The translations under genes and the position numbers were made by a program. Positions 35,032-44,885 of a DNA stretch of 64,000 nucleotides are shown piece by piece. Numbering within the stretch: the stretch's first letter is position 1; every line of letters begins with the position of its first letter. The DNA comes from Siphonodentalium dalli (taxonomy: Eukaryota > Mollusca > Scaphopoda > Gadilida > Siphonodentaliidae): the NCBI GenBank assembly GCA_032622095.1, contig CP136068.1, forward strand, positions 181,728,796 through 181,792,795. Reading direction: 5' to 3'. The notes beneath the pieces are model-generated. The model made no database searches and had not been told where the DNA came from. It saw only the letters and a list, made by a program, of their open reading frames with translations.

Positions 35032-35117
35032 TCATTTTACTAACAACCTCCACCTAACTTACACCTAACAAGATTTACTCGTGACTGAACCAGAATTTTA
35101 TTTTATCTTTAAACAAA

Positions 35118-35459
35118 ATGGTGTGCAATGTAAGTGTTAATTGTGAAGAAGTGATGAGTATCTTCCACATCCCAGACGAAGAGTTTCAACAACCTACCAC
35201 ACCCGTCGTAGACGATCAAACAATCGCTACTGTGGGTCAATGGATGGGTTCCGAGATATGTTGGTGGGTGCCTTACCCACTTATTCAGGGAACGGTAGTG
35301 AATTTCACTATCAGCTGCCCGGTGTATACTATTATCGTTACACCACCCGACGGAGAGGAACTCCAAGAAAATTGGGATATGGAAGTTGAAACGCTATGGT
35401 GCCAGGTAAATCCTGTCTACTGGGCCATGCGGGAGGAGTATTACGATTTTTTTTCCTAA
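35118..35459 (+). CDS. unknown 113-aa acidic, Trp-rich protein (left copy)
   Basis: Family not recognised. The ATG has a good animal context (ACAAAATGG). The product is acidic, with Trp residues in the motifs GQWMG and CWWVPYPL and clustered again near the C-terminus (NWDMEVETLW, VYWAMREEYYD). It has five Cys, no signal peptide and no transmembrane helix. It diverges from the 313-aa gene across a ~645-bp intergenic region. An imperfect stem (GGTGCCACCTGG with CCAGATGGCTCC) follows the stop, and AATAAA lies at 35552. The mirrored copy differs at three residues, all by nonsynonymous changes. Conservation of length and frame in both arms, with TATA and polyadenylation signals, supports a real small gene; function is unknown. 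Confidence 0.6.
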   Translation: MVCNVSVNCEEVMSIFHIPDEEFQQPTTPVVDDQTIATVGQWMGSEICWWVPYPLIQGTVVNFTISCPVYTIIVTPPDGEELQENWDMEVETLWCQVNPVYWAMREEYYDFFS

Positions 35460-35460
35460 T

Positions 35461-35501
35461 GGTGCCACCTGGATTTTAGGCAACAACCAGATGGCTCCAC
35501 C
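35461..35501. other. 3' flank hairpin after the 113-aa gene
   Basis: Inverted repeat GGTGCCACCTGG / CCAGATGGCTCC with a ~17-nt loop, starting 2 bp after the stop codon; present in both arms. Could shape the 3' UTR. Confidence 0.5.
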
Positions 35502-35551
35502 AATCGATTTAAACCCTATACATTTGATAAACGGATTGCTTCAGTCACACG

Positions 35552-35557
35552 AATAAA
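35552..35557 (+). promoter_or_regulatory. polyadenylation signal AATAAA, 113-aa gene
   Basis: AATAAA 93 bp past the stop; conserved in inverse orientation at 42183-42188. Confidence 0.5.
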
Positions 35558-35694
35558 TCCTTGTTATTACCTATATATTCTAACAAACAAAAAAAACAAA
35601 AAAAACAAAAAATTATAATAACAAAGAAATAGTGTATATATATTTTAATAGGAACCTTTTACCCCCCCCCCCCACTTGATGTATTCTTTAATCG

Positions 35695-36715
35695 TTCATT
35701 TCTCTTTATTATCGTTCATTTATAGCATTATTAGAAGAAATTTAGTCTAAAATCTCCATTACATGGAGACAATAAAGAGCCCATATGGTGTAGACTAATG
35801 CATAAATACTTCATGTATTCTTTTCACCAATTATATGTATTGTACATCCTATACATTTAGTCTGTTATACAGAGGAAACAAAGCATGTACTACGTGGCAG
35901 TTTCATATGACGATAAGACCTACTATGTGAACACATGTGCATATTAATTTCACATATTCTTCTCAAAACGCTCTATTTTATACGGGGGTATCAAACATTG
36001 GTCTGGAAAAGGCCTGCTATGTGGACGCGTGTATACATATTGACTTCATATATGCATTCATAGTTCATTTCTCTTAATTGTCGTTCATTTAATAGCATTA
36101 TTAGTAGAAATATAGTCTAAAACCGTCGGTATATGGATAATATATAGCGTCAATACTGTTTTATTGTTGGTAACGCAAATTATTGCATCATGTATCGCAA
36201 CTAAACAAGCGAGACAACTCATAAATTCTTAATAGTTCTGATGTCTATGGCAGTTCACAGAGTGTATATTTTCATTGTTGTTACCATTTTAGTGCATAAA
36301 TTACTGATTTCTGTGTAAGAACGCTGGTCTCCATTGTTGTTATGATTGTGCCTATAACCGTCCATATTCTTAAAGCAAGTGCGGTACCTCTATGTGATAT
36401 GATGTATAAAAATTTCCATTTTCACAGGTAAATCACGTATAAACGCTCTTTAATGTATAGTTAAACTGAGTTTTCACATGCAGGGCTATGTCTTTGTGGA
36501 CTATATACGTGGTATACTTCAGTATATACACGAAGTGAATGTGTTCTAAGTATGCGTATCTGATGTATGTATACGTCCGTGTTTCTTAAAGCAAATCCAA
36601 TACATATTAGTGCGTTATATTATGATGTACATTAAGTGCCCTTTTCACTGTTAAATCAAGTAAAAAAGCCCTCTACTATAGTTAACTATTCAGTTCCACA
36701 TACGCTATAAGCTCT
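35695..36715. repeat. diverged tandem repeats in the left arm (~370- and ~215-bp periods)
   Basis: TTCATTTCTCTTTATTATCG...TAGCATTATTAG at about 35695 recurs at about 36063. A second pair (TTCACNGGTAAATCA...ATAGTTAA) lies at about 36420 and 36645. No gene supported. Mirrored in the right arm. Confidence 0.55.
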
Positions 36716-37081
36716 ATGGTGGTCCGGTGTGTCTTATCAATATGCCATTATATGCACGAATGTAATGTGTTCAAATATGTGGGTTATGATGTATACTTTA
36801 ATGTTAAAGTATATAAGCACTCTTTAAGATATGCATATGCAGAATGTTGCCTCTTTACACTGACAGAAAAAAAAAAGGAATATATAATTTTGAATACTAC
36901 TCTTCATAAAACGTTAGAAAAACCATAATCTAACAACTAATATCGAAGAACAATGTAATTAATTAATAAGCATTGTAAATATTTCGTCTGTTTTAAATAA
37001 AATGGAAATATTTCGTCTATTTGAAATACAGTTGGAAGCAACAATCAAGTATTTAAATGAAATTTGGACCAAAATCTTATA
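36716..37081 (+). pseudogene. left-arm counterpart of the 121-aa ORF, frameshifted
   Basis: Collinear with the minus-strand ORF 40657-41022, but an extra A in an A-run near 36920 (GTTAGAAAAACC against GTTAGAAAACC) stops the frame after 70 codons. The difference is real only if the homopolymer is correctly sequenced. Confidence 0.4.
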
Positions 37082-37559
37082 ATTTGAGAAAACGTATCTA
37101 ATTTCTATCGAAGTCTTATAATAAAGGAAGGCTTTGTGCGAATCCATTCGGTCTAATGTGTGAATGTGTTCATCATCGCAAATATAATGATGCAGAAATG
37201 AATACTTCCTAGAAAAATGTTAACATAGCTTGTATTTAACCGAAATAATATAGCATTTGAGTTAAAATGTTTCATATTAGGACCATAACGAACCAATGCA
37301 TAAAAATACAATAATGCAGGGTTGTCAATTATCAACAAAAAACAAATACTTTGAAACAAAAAACGATGACATAAGAACGAATATCCAAGAGCTAGTGTGA
37401 AAATAACCCTCACAGTTATTAAAAAAAAAAAACAATAAAAAATTCAGTTTTCGAGTAAGTCCTTCATAATTATTGAATGTTTTCGTCTATGTTGGATCAA
37501 ATTTGACACAAAAATCAATTAGCTCACTAACAGTTCGCGCAATATCTCATATTTTGAGA

Positions 37560-38575
37560 AAACGTTTGCAATTTTAGACAACAATATTGCTAGTGAAGAT
37601 GAATATTTCATCCTGGAACTCATGAAATATGATAAAAATAGATGTAAAGACACTTCACGAGACCTCATATCGTTGAGTTATGAACATAAAGTCATCTCAT
37701 AGTGCCAATGTACCCCATAATTTGGTCAGGAGAAATATGTATTTCATATTTGACCCTTCATCTATGGTAAAAAATGAATTAAGGGACATGGGAGTGGAAC
37801 CTAGACATTAACCTAGAGCATAAATTGACTCAATTTTGCAATTTTAGGCAACATTCTTGCCAGGGAAAGTGTATATTTCATGTTGGAGCTCATCAAATGT
37901 GATAAACATGCATCAACAGGCACTTACTGAGCTCTGATGACTTTGAGTTATGACAACAACGGCATCTCATACTAGATTGTAAGCCATAATTTGGTCAGGA
38001 AAAGTGTAAATTTCATACGTTATCCTACATGTGTTTTAACAATCAATGTAATTACACCCCATCGGTCGCCTAGACACAGCGTAAATGTTCTCAAGTTTTC
38101 AACTGTAGGCCACAATGTCGGCAGTGAAGGTAAACATTTCATGTTGGAACCCATGAAATGTGATAAAATGGATAAAAAAGACACTTCATGAGTACTTATG
38201 ACTGAGTTATGAACATAAAGGGACCTCATAGTGTATTGTAGGTCATAATTTGGTCAGGAAAATTGTAAATTTCATGTCTTAAGCTCCATGTGTTTTTAAA
38301 ATATATTTAATTACAGCCATTGGGTCCCTAGAGATTAATCCACAGTCCATATGTAGTCCATATGCAATTTTAGGGAACAGTATTGCTAGCGAAGGTGAAC
38401 ATTCCATGCTGGAACTCATGAAATATGATAAAAATAGATGAAAAGACACTTTCTGAGGCCTTGGTCAGGAGAAATGTGTATTGTATTTTGACCCTTGATG
38501 CGTGGTAGCAATCAATGAAATTACACCCCATGGTATCCTCAGATATGAAGCAACATCATAAATGCACTCAGTTTT
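37560..38575. repeat. ~250-bp diverged tandem repeats, inner left arm
   Basis: Phrases GAACTCATGAAATATGATAA, GACACTTCA(C/T)GAG, GAGTTATGAACATAAAG and TTGGTCAGGA(A/G)AA recur about four to five times, at roughly 37610, 37865, 38140, 38400 and 38615 (the last enters the spacer). Mirrored on the right. Confidence 0.75.
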
Positions 38576-38650
38576 GGCAATTTAGAAAACATTGTTGATA
38601 GGGAAGTTGTACATGTCATGTTGGAACCGGTGAAATGTGATAATAATTGA

Positions 38651-38935
38651 TCAAAAGACACTCGATGAGCCCTGATGGGTTTCAATTATGGTCATAAAGG
38701 CATCTGATAGTGTCATTATACAACGGGGAAATTTGTGAAGCGCTAACAAAGCGTATCTACACGGTGTTATACGATCCAAAATGATCCTGATATAAGAAAT
38801 GCAATCTAGATCATACTCAGTATCTTCGTATCGACTGAATATATCGTTATTCGATGGTGTTCCCGACATACCTCCGTCTTTACTTTTCTTATGCCTTTGT
38901 AAATTGTAGTTCGTCGATAATATATTTCTGCACAA
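38651..38935 (-). CDS. 94-aa ORF with degenerate zinc-finger-like N-terminus
   Basis: The frame remains open upstream of the first Met, reading GCHLCRNILSTNYNLQRHKK. This matches the C-x2-C-x12-H part of a C2H2/C2HC finger with the typical NLQRH helix, but the second His/Cys expected three to five residues later is absent (KKSK follows). The first Cys lies before the ATG, so the annotated start would cut the finger. The remaining ~70 residues are unrecognised. It is probably a fragment of a larger or spliced gene; a real product is uncertain. Confidence 0.35.
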   Translation of the reverse strand: MCRNILSTNYNLQRHKKSKDGGMSGTPSNNDIFSRYEDTEYDLDCISYIRIILDRITPCRYALLALHKFPRCIMTLSDAFMTIIETHQGSSSVF

Positions 38936-39080
38936 ATGGCACCCGTGTATTGTCTCGAATCATGGGAAGAACTATCGTCCTTATACCAGCGAAAAGACGA
39001 GCGAATATGGTGTGGTATTATAAACTCGCCGCCTTCGTACCTCTATTTATCGTTTAGAGTTATTGTTCTTAGATAAAAAA

Positions 39081-39130
39081 AAATTGGCGCGCGTGCGGCC
39101 CCCTTATCCCCACTGCCGCCGCGCCAATTT
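39081..39130. other. GC-rich hairpin in the central spacer
   Basis: AAATTGGCGCG (39081-39091) pairs perfectly with CGCGCCAATTT (39120-39130). An inner GCGGC/GCCGC pair (39095-39099 with 39115-39119) extends the stem past a 3-nt bulge, with a CCCCTTATCCCC-type loop. It stands out in AT-rich surroundings. Confidence 0.8.
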
Positions 39131-40656
39131 AGACAACCCTAAAACGCTAAAACTGAGTGCATTTATGATGTTGCTTCATATCTGAGGATACCATGGGGTG
39201 TAATTTCATTGATTGCTACCACGCATCAAGGGTCAAAATACAATACACATTTCTCCTGACCAAGGCCTCAGAAAGTGTCTTTTCATCTATTTTTATCATA
39301 TTTCATGAGTTCCAGCATGGAATGTTCACCTTCGCTAGCAATACTGTTCCCTAAAATTGCATATGGACTACATATGGACTGTGGATTGATCTCTAGGGAC
39401 CCAATGGCTGTAATTAAATATATTTTTAAAACACATGGAGCTTAAGACATGAAATTTACAATTTTCCTGACCAAATTATGACCTACAATACACTATGAGG
39501 TCCCTTTATGTTCATAACTCAGTCATAAGTACTCATGAAGTGTCTTTTTTATCCATTTTATCACATTTCATGGGTTCCAACATGAAATGTTTACCTTCAC
39601 TGCCGACATTGTGGCCTACAGTTGAAAACTTGAGAACATTTACGCTGTGTCTAGGCGACCGATGGGGTGTAATTACATTGATTGTTAAAACACATGTAGG
39701 ATAACGTATGAAATTTACACTTTTCCTGACCAAATTATGGCTTACAATCTAGTATGAGATGCCGTTGTTGTCATAACTCAAAGTCATCAGAGCTCAGTAA
39801 GTGCCTTTTGATGCATGTTTATCACATTTGATGAGCTCCAACATGAAATATACACTTTCCCTGGCAAGAATGTTGCCTAAAATTGCAAAATTGAGTCAAT
39901 TTATGCTCTAGGTTAATGTCTAGGTTCCACTCCAATGTCCCTTAATTCATTTTTTACCATAGATGAAGGGTCAAATATGAAATACATATTTCTCCTGACC
40001 AAATTATGAGGTACATTGGCCCTATGAGATGACTTTATGTTCATAACTCAACGATATGAGGTCTCGTGAAGTGTCTTTACATCTATTTTTATCATATTTC
40101 ATGAGTTCCAGGATGAAATATTCATCTTCACTAGCAATATTGTTGTCTAAAATTGCAAACGTTTTCTCAAAATATGAGATATTGCGCGAACTGTTAGTGA
40201 GCTAATTGATTTTTGTGTCAAATTTGATCCAACATAGACGAAAACATTCAATAATTATGAAGGACTTACTCGAAAACTGAATTTTTTTTTTAATAACTGT
40301 GAGGGTTATTTTCACACTAGCTCTTGGATATTCGTTCTTATGTCATCGTTTTTTGTTTCAAAGTATTTGTTTTTTGTTGATAATTGACAACCCTGCATTA
40401 TTTTGATCGAGAATGAAAAACAAAATATTGTATTTTTATGCATTGGTTCGTTATGGTCCTAATATGAAACATTTTAACTCAAATGCTATATTATTTCGGT
40501 TAAATACAAGCTATGTTAACATTTTTCTAGGAAGTATTCATTTCTGCATCATTATATTTGCGATGATGAACACATTCACACATTAGACCGAATGGATTCG
40601 CACAAAGCCTTCCTTTATTATAAGACTTCGATAGAAATTAGATACGTTTTCTCAAA

Positions 40657-41022
40657 TTATAAGATTTTGGTCCAAATTTCATTTAAATACTTGATTGTTG
40701 CTTCCAACTGTATTTCAAATAGACGAAATATTTCCATTTTATTTAAAACAGACGAAATATTTACAATGCTTATCAAGTAATTACATTGTTCTTCGATATT
40801 AGTTGTTAGATTATGGTTTTCTAACGTTTTATGAAGAGTAGTATTCAAAATTATATATTCCTTTTTTTTTTCTGTCAGTGTAAAGAGGCAACATTCTGCA
40901 TATGCATATCTTAAAGAGTGCTTATATACTTTAACATTAAAGTATACATCATAACCCACATATTTGAACACATTACATTCGTGCATATAATGGCATATTG
41001 ATAAGACACACCGGACCACCAT
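40657..41022 (-). CDS. 121-aa ORF, right arm only intact, doubtful
   Basis: The open frame starts MVVRCVLSICHYMHEC and ends NEIWTKIL. It has a Lys-rich patch but no recognisable domain. The left-arm equivalent is frameshifted. Without a TATA or other support it may be chance in AT-rich DNA. Confidence 0.2.
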   Translation of the reverse strand: MVVRCVLSICHYMHECNVFKYVGYDVYFNVKVYKHSLRYAYAECCLFTLTEKKKEYIILNTTLHKTLENHNLTTNIEEQCNYLISIVNISSVLNKMEIFRLFEIQLEATIKYLNEIWTKIL

Positions 41023-42182
41023 AGAGCTTATAGCGTATGTGGAACTGAATAGTTAACTATAGTAGAGGGCTTTTTTACTTGATTTAACAGTGAAAAGGGC
41101 ACTTAATGTACATCATAATATAACGCACTAATATGTATTGGATTTGCTTTAAGAAACACGGACGTATACATACATCAGATACGCATACTTAGAACACATT
41201 CACTTCGTGTATATACTGAAGTATACCACGTATATAGTCCACAAAGACATAGCCCTGCATGTGAAAACTCAGTTTAACTATACATTAAAGAGCGTTTATA
41301 CGTGATTTACCTGTGAAAATGGAAATTTTTATACATCATATCACATAGAGGTACCGCACTTGCTTTAAGAATATGGACGGTTATAGGCACAATCATAACA
41401 ACAATGGAGACCAGCGTTCTTACACAGAAATCAGTAATTTATGCACTAAAATGGTAACAACAATGAAAATATACACTCTGTGAACTGCCATAGACATCAG
41501 AACTATTAAGAATTTATGAGTTGTCTCGCTTGTTTAGTTGCGATACATGATGCAATAATTTGCGTTACCAACAATAAAACAGTATTGACGCTATATATTA
41601 TCCATATACCGACGGTTTTAGACTATATTTCTACTAATAATGCTATTAAATGAACGACAATTAAGAGAAATGAACTATGAATGCATATATGAAGTCAATA
41701 TGTATACACGCGTCCACATAGCAGGCCTTTTCCAGACCAATGTTTGATACCCCCGTATAAAATAGAGCGTTTTGAGAAGAATATGTGAAATTAATATGCA
41801 CATGTGTTCACATAGTAGGTCTTATCGTCATATGAAACTGCCACGTAGTACATGCTTTGTTTCCTCTGTATAACAGACTAAATGTATAGGATGTACAATA
41901 CATATAATTGGTGAAAAGAATACATGAAGTATTTATGCATTAGTCTACACCATATGGGCTCTTTATTGTCTCCATGTAATGGAGATTTTAGACTAAATTT
42001 CTTCTAATAATGCTATAAATGAACGATAATAAAGAGAAATGAACGATTAAAGAATACATCAAGTGGGGGGGGGGGGGTAAAAGGTTCCTATTAAAATATA
42101 TATACACTATTTCTTTGTTGTTATTATTATTTTTTTATTTTTTTTTATTATTTTTTTTAGAATATATAGGTAATAACAAGGA

Positions 42183-42188
42183 TTTATT
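42183..42188 (-). promoter_or_regulatory. polyadenylation signal, right 113-aa gene
   Basis: TTTATT on the plus strand, AATAAA on the minus strand, at the mirrored position of 35552-35557. Confidence 0.5.
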
Positions 42189-42280
42189 CGTGTGACTGAA
42201 GCAATCCGTTTATCAAATGTATAGGGTTTAAATCGATAGGTGGAGCCATCTGGTTGTTGCCTAAAATCCAGGTGGCACCA

Positions 42281-42622
42281 TTAGGAAAACAAATCGTAAT
42301 ACTCCTCCCGCATGGCCCAGTAGACAGGATTTACCTGGCACCATAGCGTTTCAACTTCCATATCCCAATTTTCTTGGAGTTCCTCTCCGTCGGGTGGTGT
42401 AACGATAATAGTATACACCGGGCAGCTGATAGAGAAATTCACTACCGTTCCCTGAATAAGTGGGTAAGGCACCCACCAACATATCTCGGAACCCATCCAT
42501 TGACCCACAGTAGCGATTGTTTGATCGTCTACGACGGGTGTGGTAGGTTGTTGAAACTCTTCGTCTGGGATGTGGAAGATACTCCTCACTTCTTCACAAT
42601 TAACACTTACATTGCACACCAT
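42281..42622 (-). CDS. unknown 113-aa acidic, Trp-rich protein (right copy)
   Basis: Mirror of the left-arm gene with the same length, ATG context, TATAAAA (42709-42715) and AATAAA. Differences from the left copy are Met13 to Arg, Thr to Ser in NF(T/S)ISC, and Phe to Leu near the C-terminus. Frame integrity in both arms suggests function or very recent arm homogenisation. It diverges from the right 313-aa gene. Family unrecognised. Confidence 0.6.
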   Translation of the reverse strand: MVCNVSVNCEEVRSIFHIPDEEFQQPTTPVVDDQTIATVGQWMGSEICWWVPYPLIQGTVVNFSISCPVYTIIVTPPDGEELQENWDMEVETLWCQVNPVYWAMREEYYDLFS

Positions 42623-42708
42623 TTTGTTTAAAGATAAAATAAAATTCTGGTTCAGTCACGAGTAAATCTTGTTAGGTGTAAGTTAGGTGGAGGTTGTTAG
42701 TAAAATGA

Positions 42709-42715
42709 TTTTATA
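42709..42715 (-). promoter_or_regulatory. TATA-like box of the right 113-aa gene
   Basis: TTTTATA on the plus strand, mirrored position of 35025-35031. Confidence 0.5.
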
Positions 42716-43182
42716 ATTGAGTTGTTTTTTTTTTCTTTCTTGCACACTGTATAACGTACACTACCAATTATACCTTCCCTCAGATCTGTGGAGAAATAGG
42801 GTGCTATAGGCTATTAAACTTATTGCTTGGATAACACCGTTCCTGTGCATTCGCGCTATACTGCACATAGGAGTTTGTGTGAATGGGTAGGTATTTCGGT
42901 TCAAGAGAAGATATTATTACCGCGTGTAATGAACACACCTGTTCTTATAGGCGGTGCCTTGTGTGGGATAGATACTTGATAATTGAATTTGCGTTGAGCT
43001 TCTGATCTCGTTTAATTACCTTGCACAAGTGTGTGGTGACCGTATAGATACCCGTTGTTATAATCATTATGTAATCATCTCGTATAATTAGCTTATCAGT
43101 ATATATATTATATATCTATAATATATAGGTATTTGACCCGTAATAATAGGTTGCTCTAATATCGATTCCGTGATTTGATAAG

Positions 43183-43192
43183 TTATATATAT
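43183..43192 (+). promoter_or_regulatory. TATA-like box of the right 313-aa gene
   Basis: TTATATATAT, 76-85 bp upstream of the preferred ATG (43268) and downstream of the earlier in-frame ATG (43175), which supports the shorter product. Confidence 0.45.
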
Positions 43193-43267
43193 TTTGTTGC
43201 GCGGAGTCTAAACATTCTGCGATTATTTGTTCGTGGTTTTGGTTATATAGAATTTTATTTGTTTGTT

Positions 43268-44209
43268 ATGGATATAATAGTGGTGAGTGATAGTTCGTCT
43301 GATAACGAAAGCAACAGATCTGACAACGCATCTTTAGATATAGAAAGCGGACATTCGGACGTTTCAACCGAGTCGCGTTCGGTCGATTATAACGTTGTAG
43401 TTACATCAACAAACAACGAATCGAGTGCTGATATTGCCGGTTGTTCGAATTCGGACGTAACACCGGTGGTTGGGACCCTCGCTAAACGGAAATCTGACCC
43501 AAAGACTACAACCTCTGGAAAACGGCGATTGTTGTCGGAGCACTCTTCTTCATTTAGAACACCCACTTATAACCCTTCGACTTCGTCGTTTAGTAGACCG
43601 ACAGCGGTTGTGGTTCCTTATTCCAGACTAAATATTTCGGATGTGATCAATAAAGTATCGACTTGGGTGGACTTACACAGTTGGGGTTCCCGATTCGATG
43701 TAGTAATACCCCGGTTAAAGAAAGATCTCTCAACTTTGAGAGATGAAACTAGAGTTGTGTTACGGGATAGAGCTATTATATTAGTGTCTATTTTGACCGC
43801 CGTAACTCTACAGTTGGATTTGGAGGCTTGGGGGAATAAGTTCGGTGTAGATATTTCGGACTATACCGCGAACACCCTTAGTGAGTGCCAACGACGGGTT
43901 TTGCTAAACAAAGCCCTCACTTTGAAATCAATCCTGGACCACGTATATACCCAGGCTGATTTAGAGGCCTGGGCGAAGAAATTTTGCGTGGATATTACCA
44001 ACTATTCCGCTAAAACCCTAACTATTAAAAAACGCCAGGATTTGCGAAAGCTCGCCCTTAGCCCCGAAGGAATTCGGACTCAGAGTGATTTGGAGGCTTG
44101 GGGCGCGCGAACCGGCGTTTGTGTAAGATATTTCGATGGGGTGAGTTTAACTAGATATGAGTTAAACTTATTGACTGATTTAGCGGCTTGGGAAGAGGAT
44201 TCTGATTAG
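43268..44209 (+). CDS. unknown 313-aa protein with SIM-like motif, NLS-like stretch and four ~45-aa repeats (right copy)
   Basis: Mirror of 33531-34472 with one amino-acid difference (Lys for Glu at residue 215, in LLN(E/K)AL). Same acidic Ser-rich N-terminus with DIIVVSDSS, same KRK...GKRR basic stretch, same four DLxxWG-type repeats. Start chosen as for the left copy. The spacing of conserved Trp, Phe/Val and Leu positions within each repeat (about 45 residues) suggests a small helical module. A SAP- or Rho_N-like fold is a weak guess from the L/G/D spacing and not established. It is transcribed outward toward the right tip. Confidence 0.7.
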   Translation: MDIIVVSDSSSDNESNRSDNASLDIESGHSDVSTESRSVDYNVVVTSTNNESSADIAGCSNSDVTPVVGTLAKRKSDPKTTTSGKRRLLSEHSSSFRTPTYNPSTSSFSRPTAVVVPYSRLNISDVINKVSTWVDLHSWGSRFDVVIPRLKKDLSTLRDETRVVLRDRAIILVSILTAVTLQLDLEAWGNKFGVDISDYTANTLSECQRRVLLNKALTLKSILDHVYTQADLEAWAKKFCVDITNYSAKTLTIKKRQDLRKLALSPEGIRTQSDLEAWGARTGVCVRYFDGVSLTRYELNLLTDLAAWEEDSD

Positions 44210-44329
44210 CAGGTAGGATAAATAATATTATTATTACTCACCTATATAGTAATATATCTATATCCACACACAAAGTTGAGATATTATGATTAGAGAGGTT
44301 GTAGAGTGATATGATAACTTTCACCTAAG

Positions 44330-44785
44330 TATATACTCATACCCGCCTTGTTTACTACCCCGGGACGCTCACGCGATATTCTCGTGATCACTTTGACCGA
44401 GTTGTTGCGGAAATTGTTGTTTGCCTATAACTTAGACGCATACGCCCCCCGTTCACGCGCTAATGTCGTGATAACCTTCGCCGATTTGTTACGGTATATA
44501 TCGTTTACCCGTGACCTAGATATATACATCCGTGATCACGCGCTATTCTCATGATAACCTTCGCCGATTTGTTTGCCCGGGACCTAGACGTACGCGCGTC
44601 GTTTATGCGCTATTATGGTGATAACCTTCGCCGAATCGTTATATATAACTTAGACATACTGGCCCCCCGATCACGCGCTATTCCCGTGATAACCGTCGTT
44701 CACTTGTTGCGGAAATATTTTGTTTGTCCTTGACCTAGTCGTACCCGCCACGCGCTATTCTGGTGATAACCTTCACCGATATATA
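44330..44785. repeat. subterminal repeat array, right end
   Basis: Inverse of 32955-33440: GTGATAACCTTCGCC and TCACGCGCTATTC phrases repeat six to seven times. Short frames with a periodic VITFADLLR/RDLD pattern are consequences of the repeat. Confidence 0.8.
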
Positions 44786-44855
44786 CACCCACGCGGCGTG
44801 ACCCGTAACCCCTGATGGCACAGGAACAGGCGCTTAGGGTTTAGGCAGTCAAACC

Positions 44856-44875
44856 GTCTACCCGAAAGGGTAGAC
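44856..44875. other. tip hairpin, right end
   Basis: GTCTACCC GAAA GGGTAGAC, the same 8-bp stem as the left tip with a different loop. Confidence 0.85.
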
Positions 44876-44885
44876 AATACTACTT

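Larger units (their letters stand above)
32855..38575 (+). repeat. left arm of the giant palindrome
   Basis: Inverse of ~39149-44885 with about 1-2% visible differences by eye. Homology fades after ACTCAGTTTT at 38574. Confidence 0.9.
38576..39148. other. asymmetric central spacer of the palindrome
   Basis: Non-mirrored ~575 bp between the arms. It contains the minus-strand zinc-finger-like ORF and a GC-rich hairpin, and its left edge holds one more decayed copy of the inner tandem repeat. Confidence 0.75.
32855..44885. mobile_element. 12.03-kb giant palindromic element of unknown class
   Basis: Arms 32855-~38575 and ~39149-44885 are inverted copies; mirrored coordinates sum to 77740 over the outer part and drift by only about 16 near the centre. 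The ends are AAGTAGTATTGTC and its complement, flanked on both sides by ATGT (32851-32854 and 44886-44889), a candidate 4-bp target duplication. Each arm carries, from tip inward, a tip hairpin, a subterminal repeat array, a divergent gene pair, and diverged tandem repeats. The unique centre has a zinc-finger-like ORF and a GC hairpin. Substitutions and indels distinguish the arms, arguing against a simple read fold-back artefact. No transposase, integrase, polymerase or capsid gene is recognised. It may be an unusual foldback DNA transposon or a relic of some other mobile or viral replicon. Confidence 0.8.
39149..44885 (-). repeat. right arm of the giant palindrome
   Basis: Inverse of the left arm, including the inner tandem repeats, the genes and the tip. 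Small indels account for the drift in mirrored coordinates. Confidence 0.9.

Noticed and set aside
32855-44885. Endogenous herpesvirus or Maverick/Polinton assignment
   Set aside because: Size and inverted repeats invite it, but no capsid, terminase, polymerase B, integrase or protease sequence is visible. I leave the class open.
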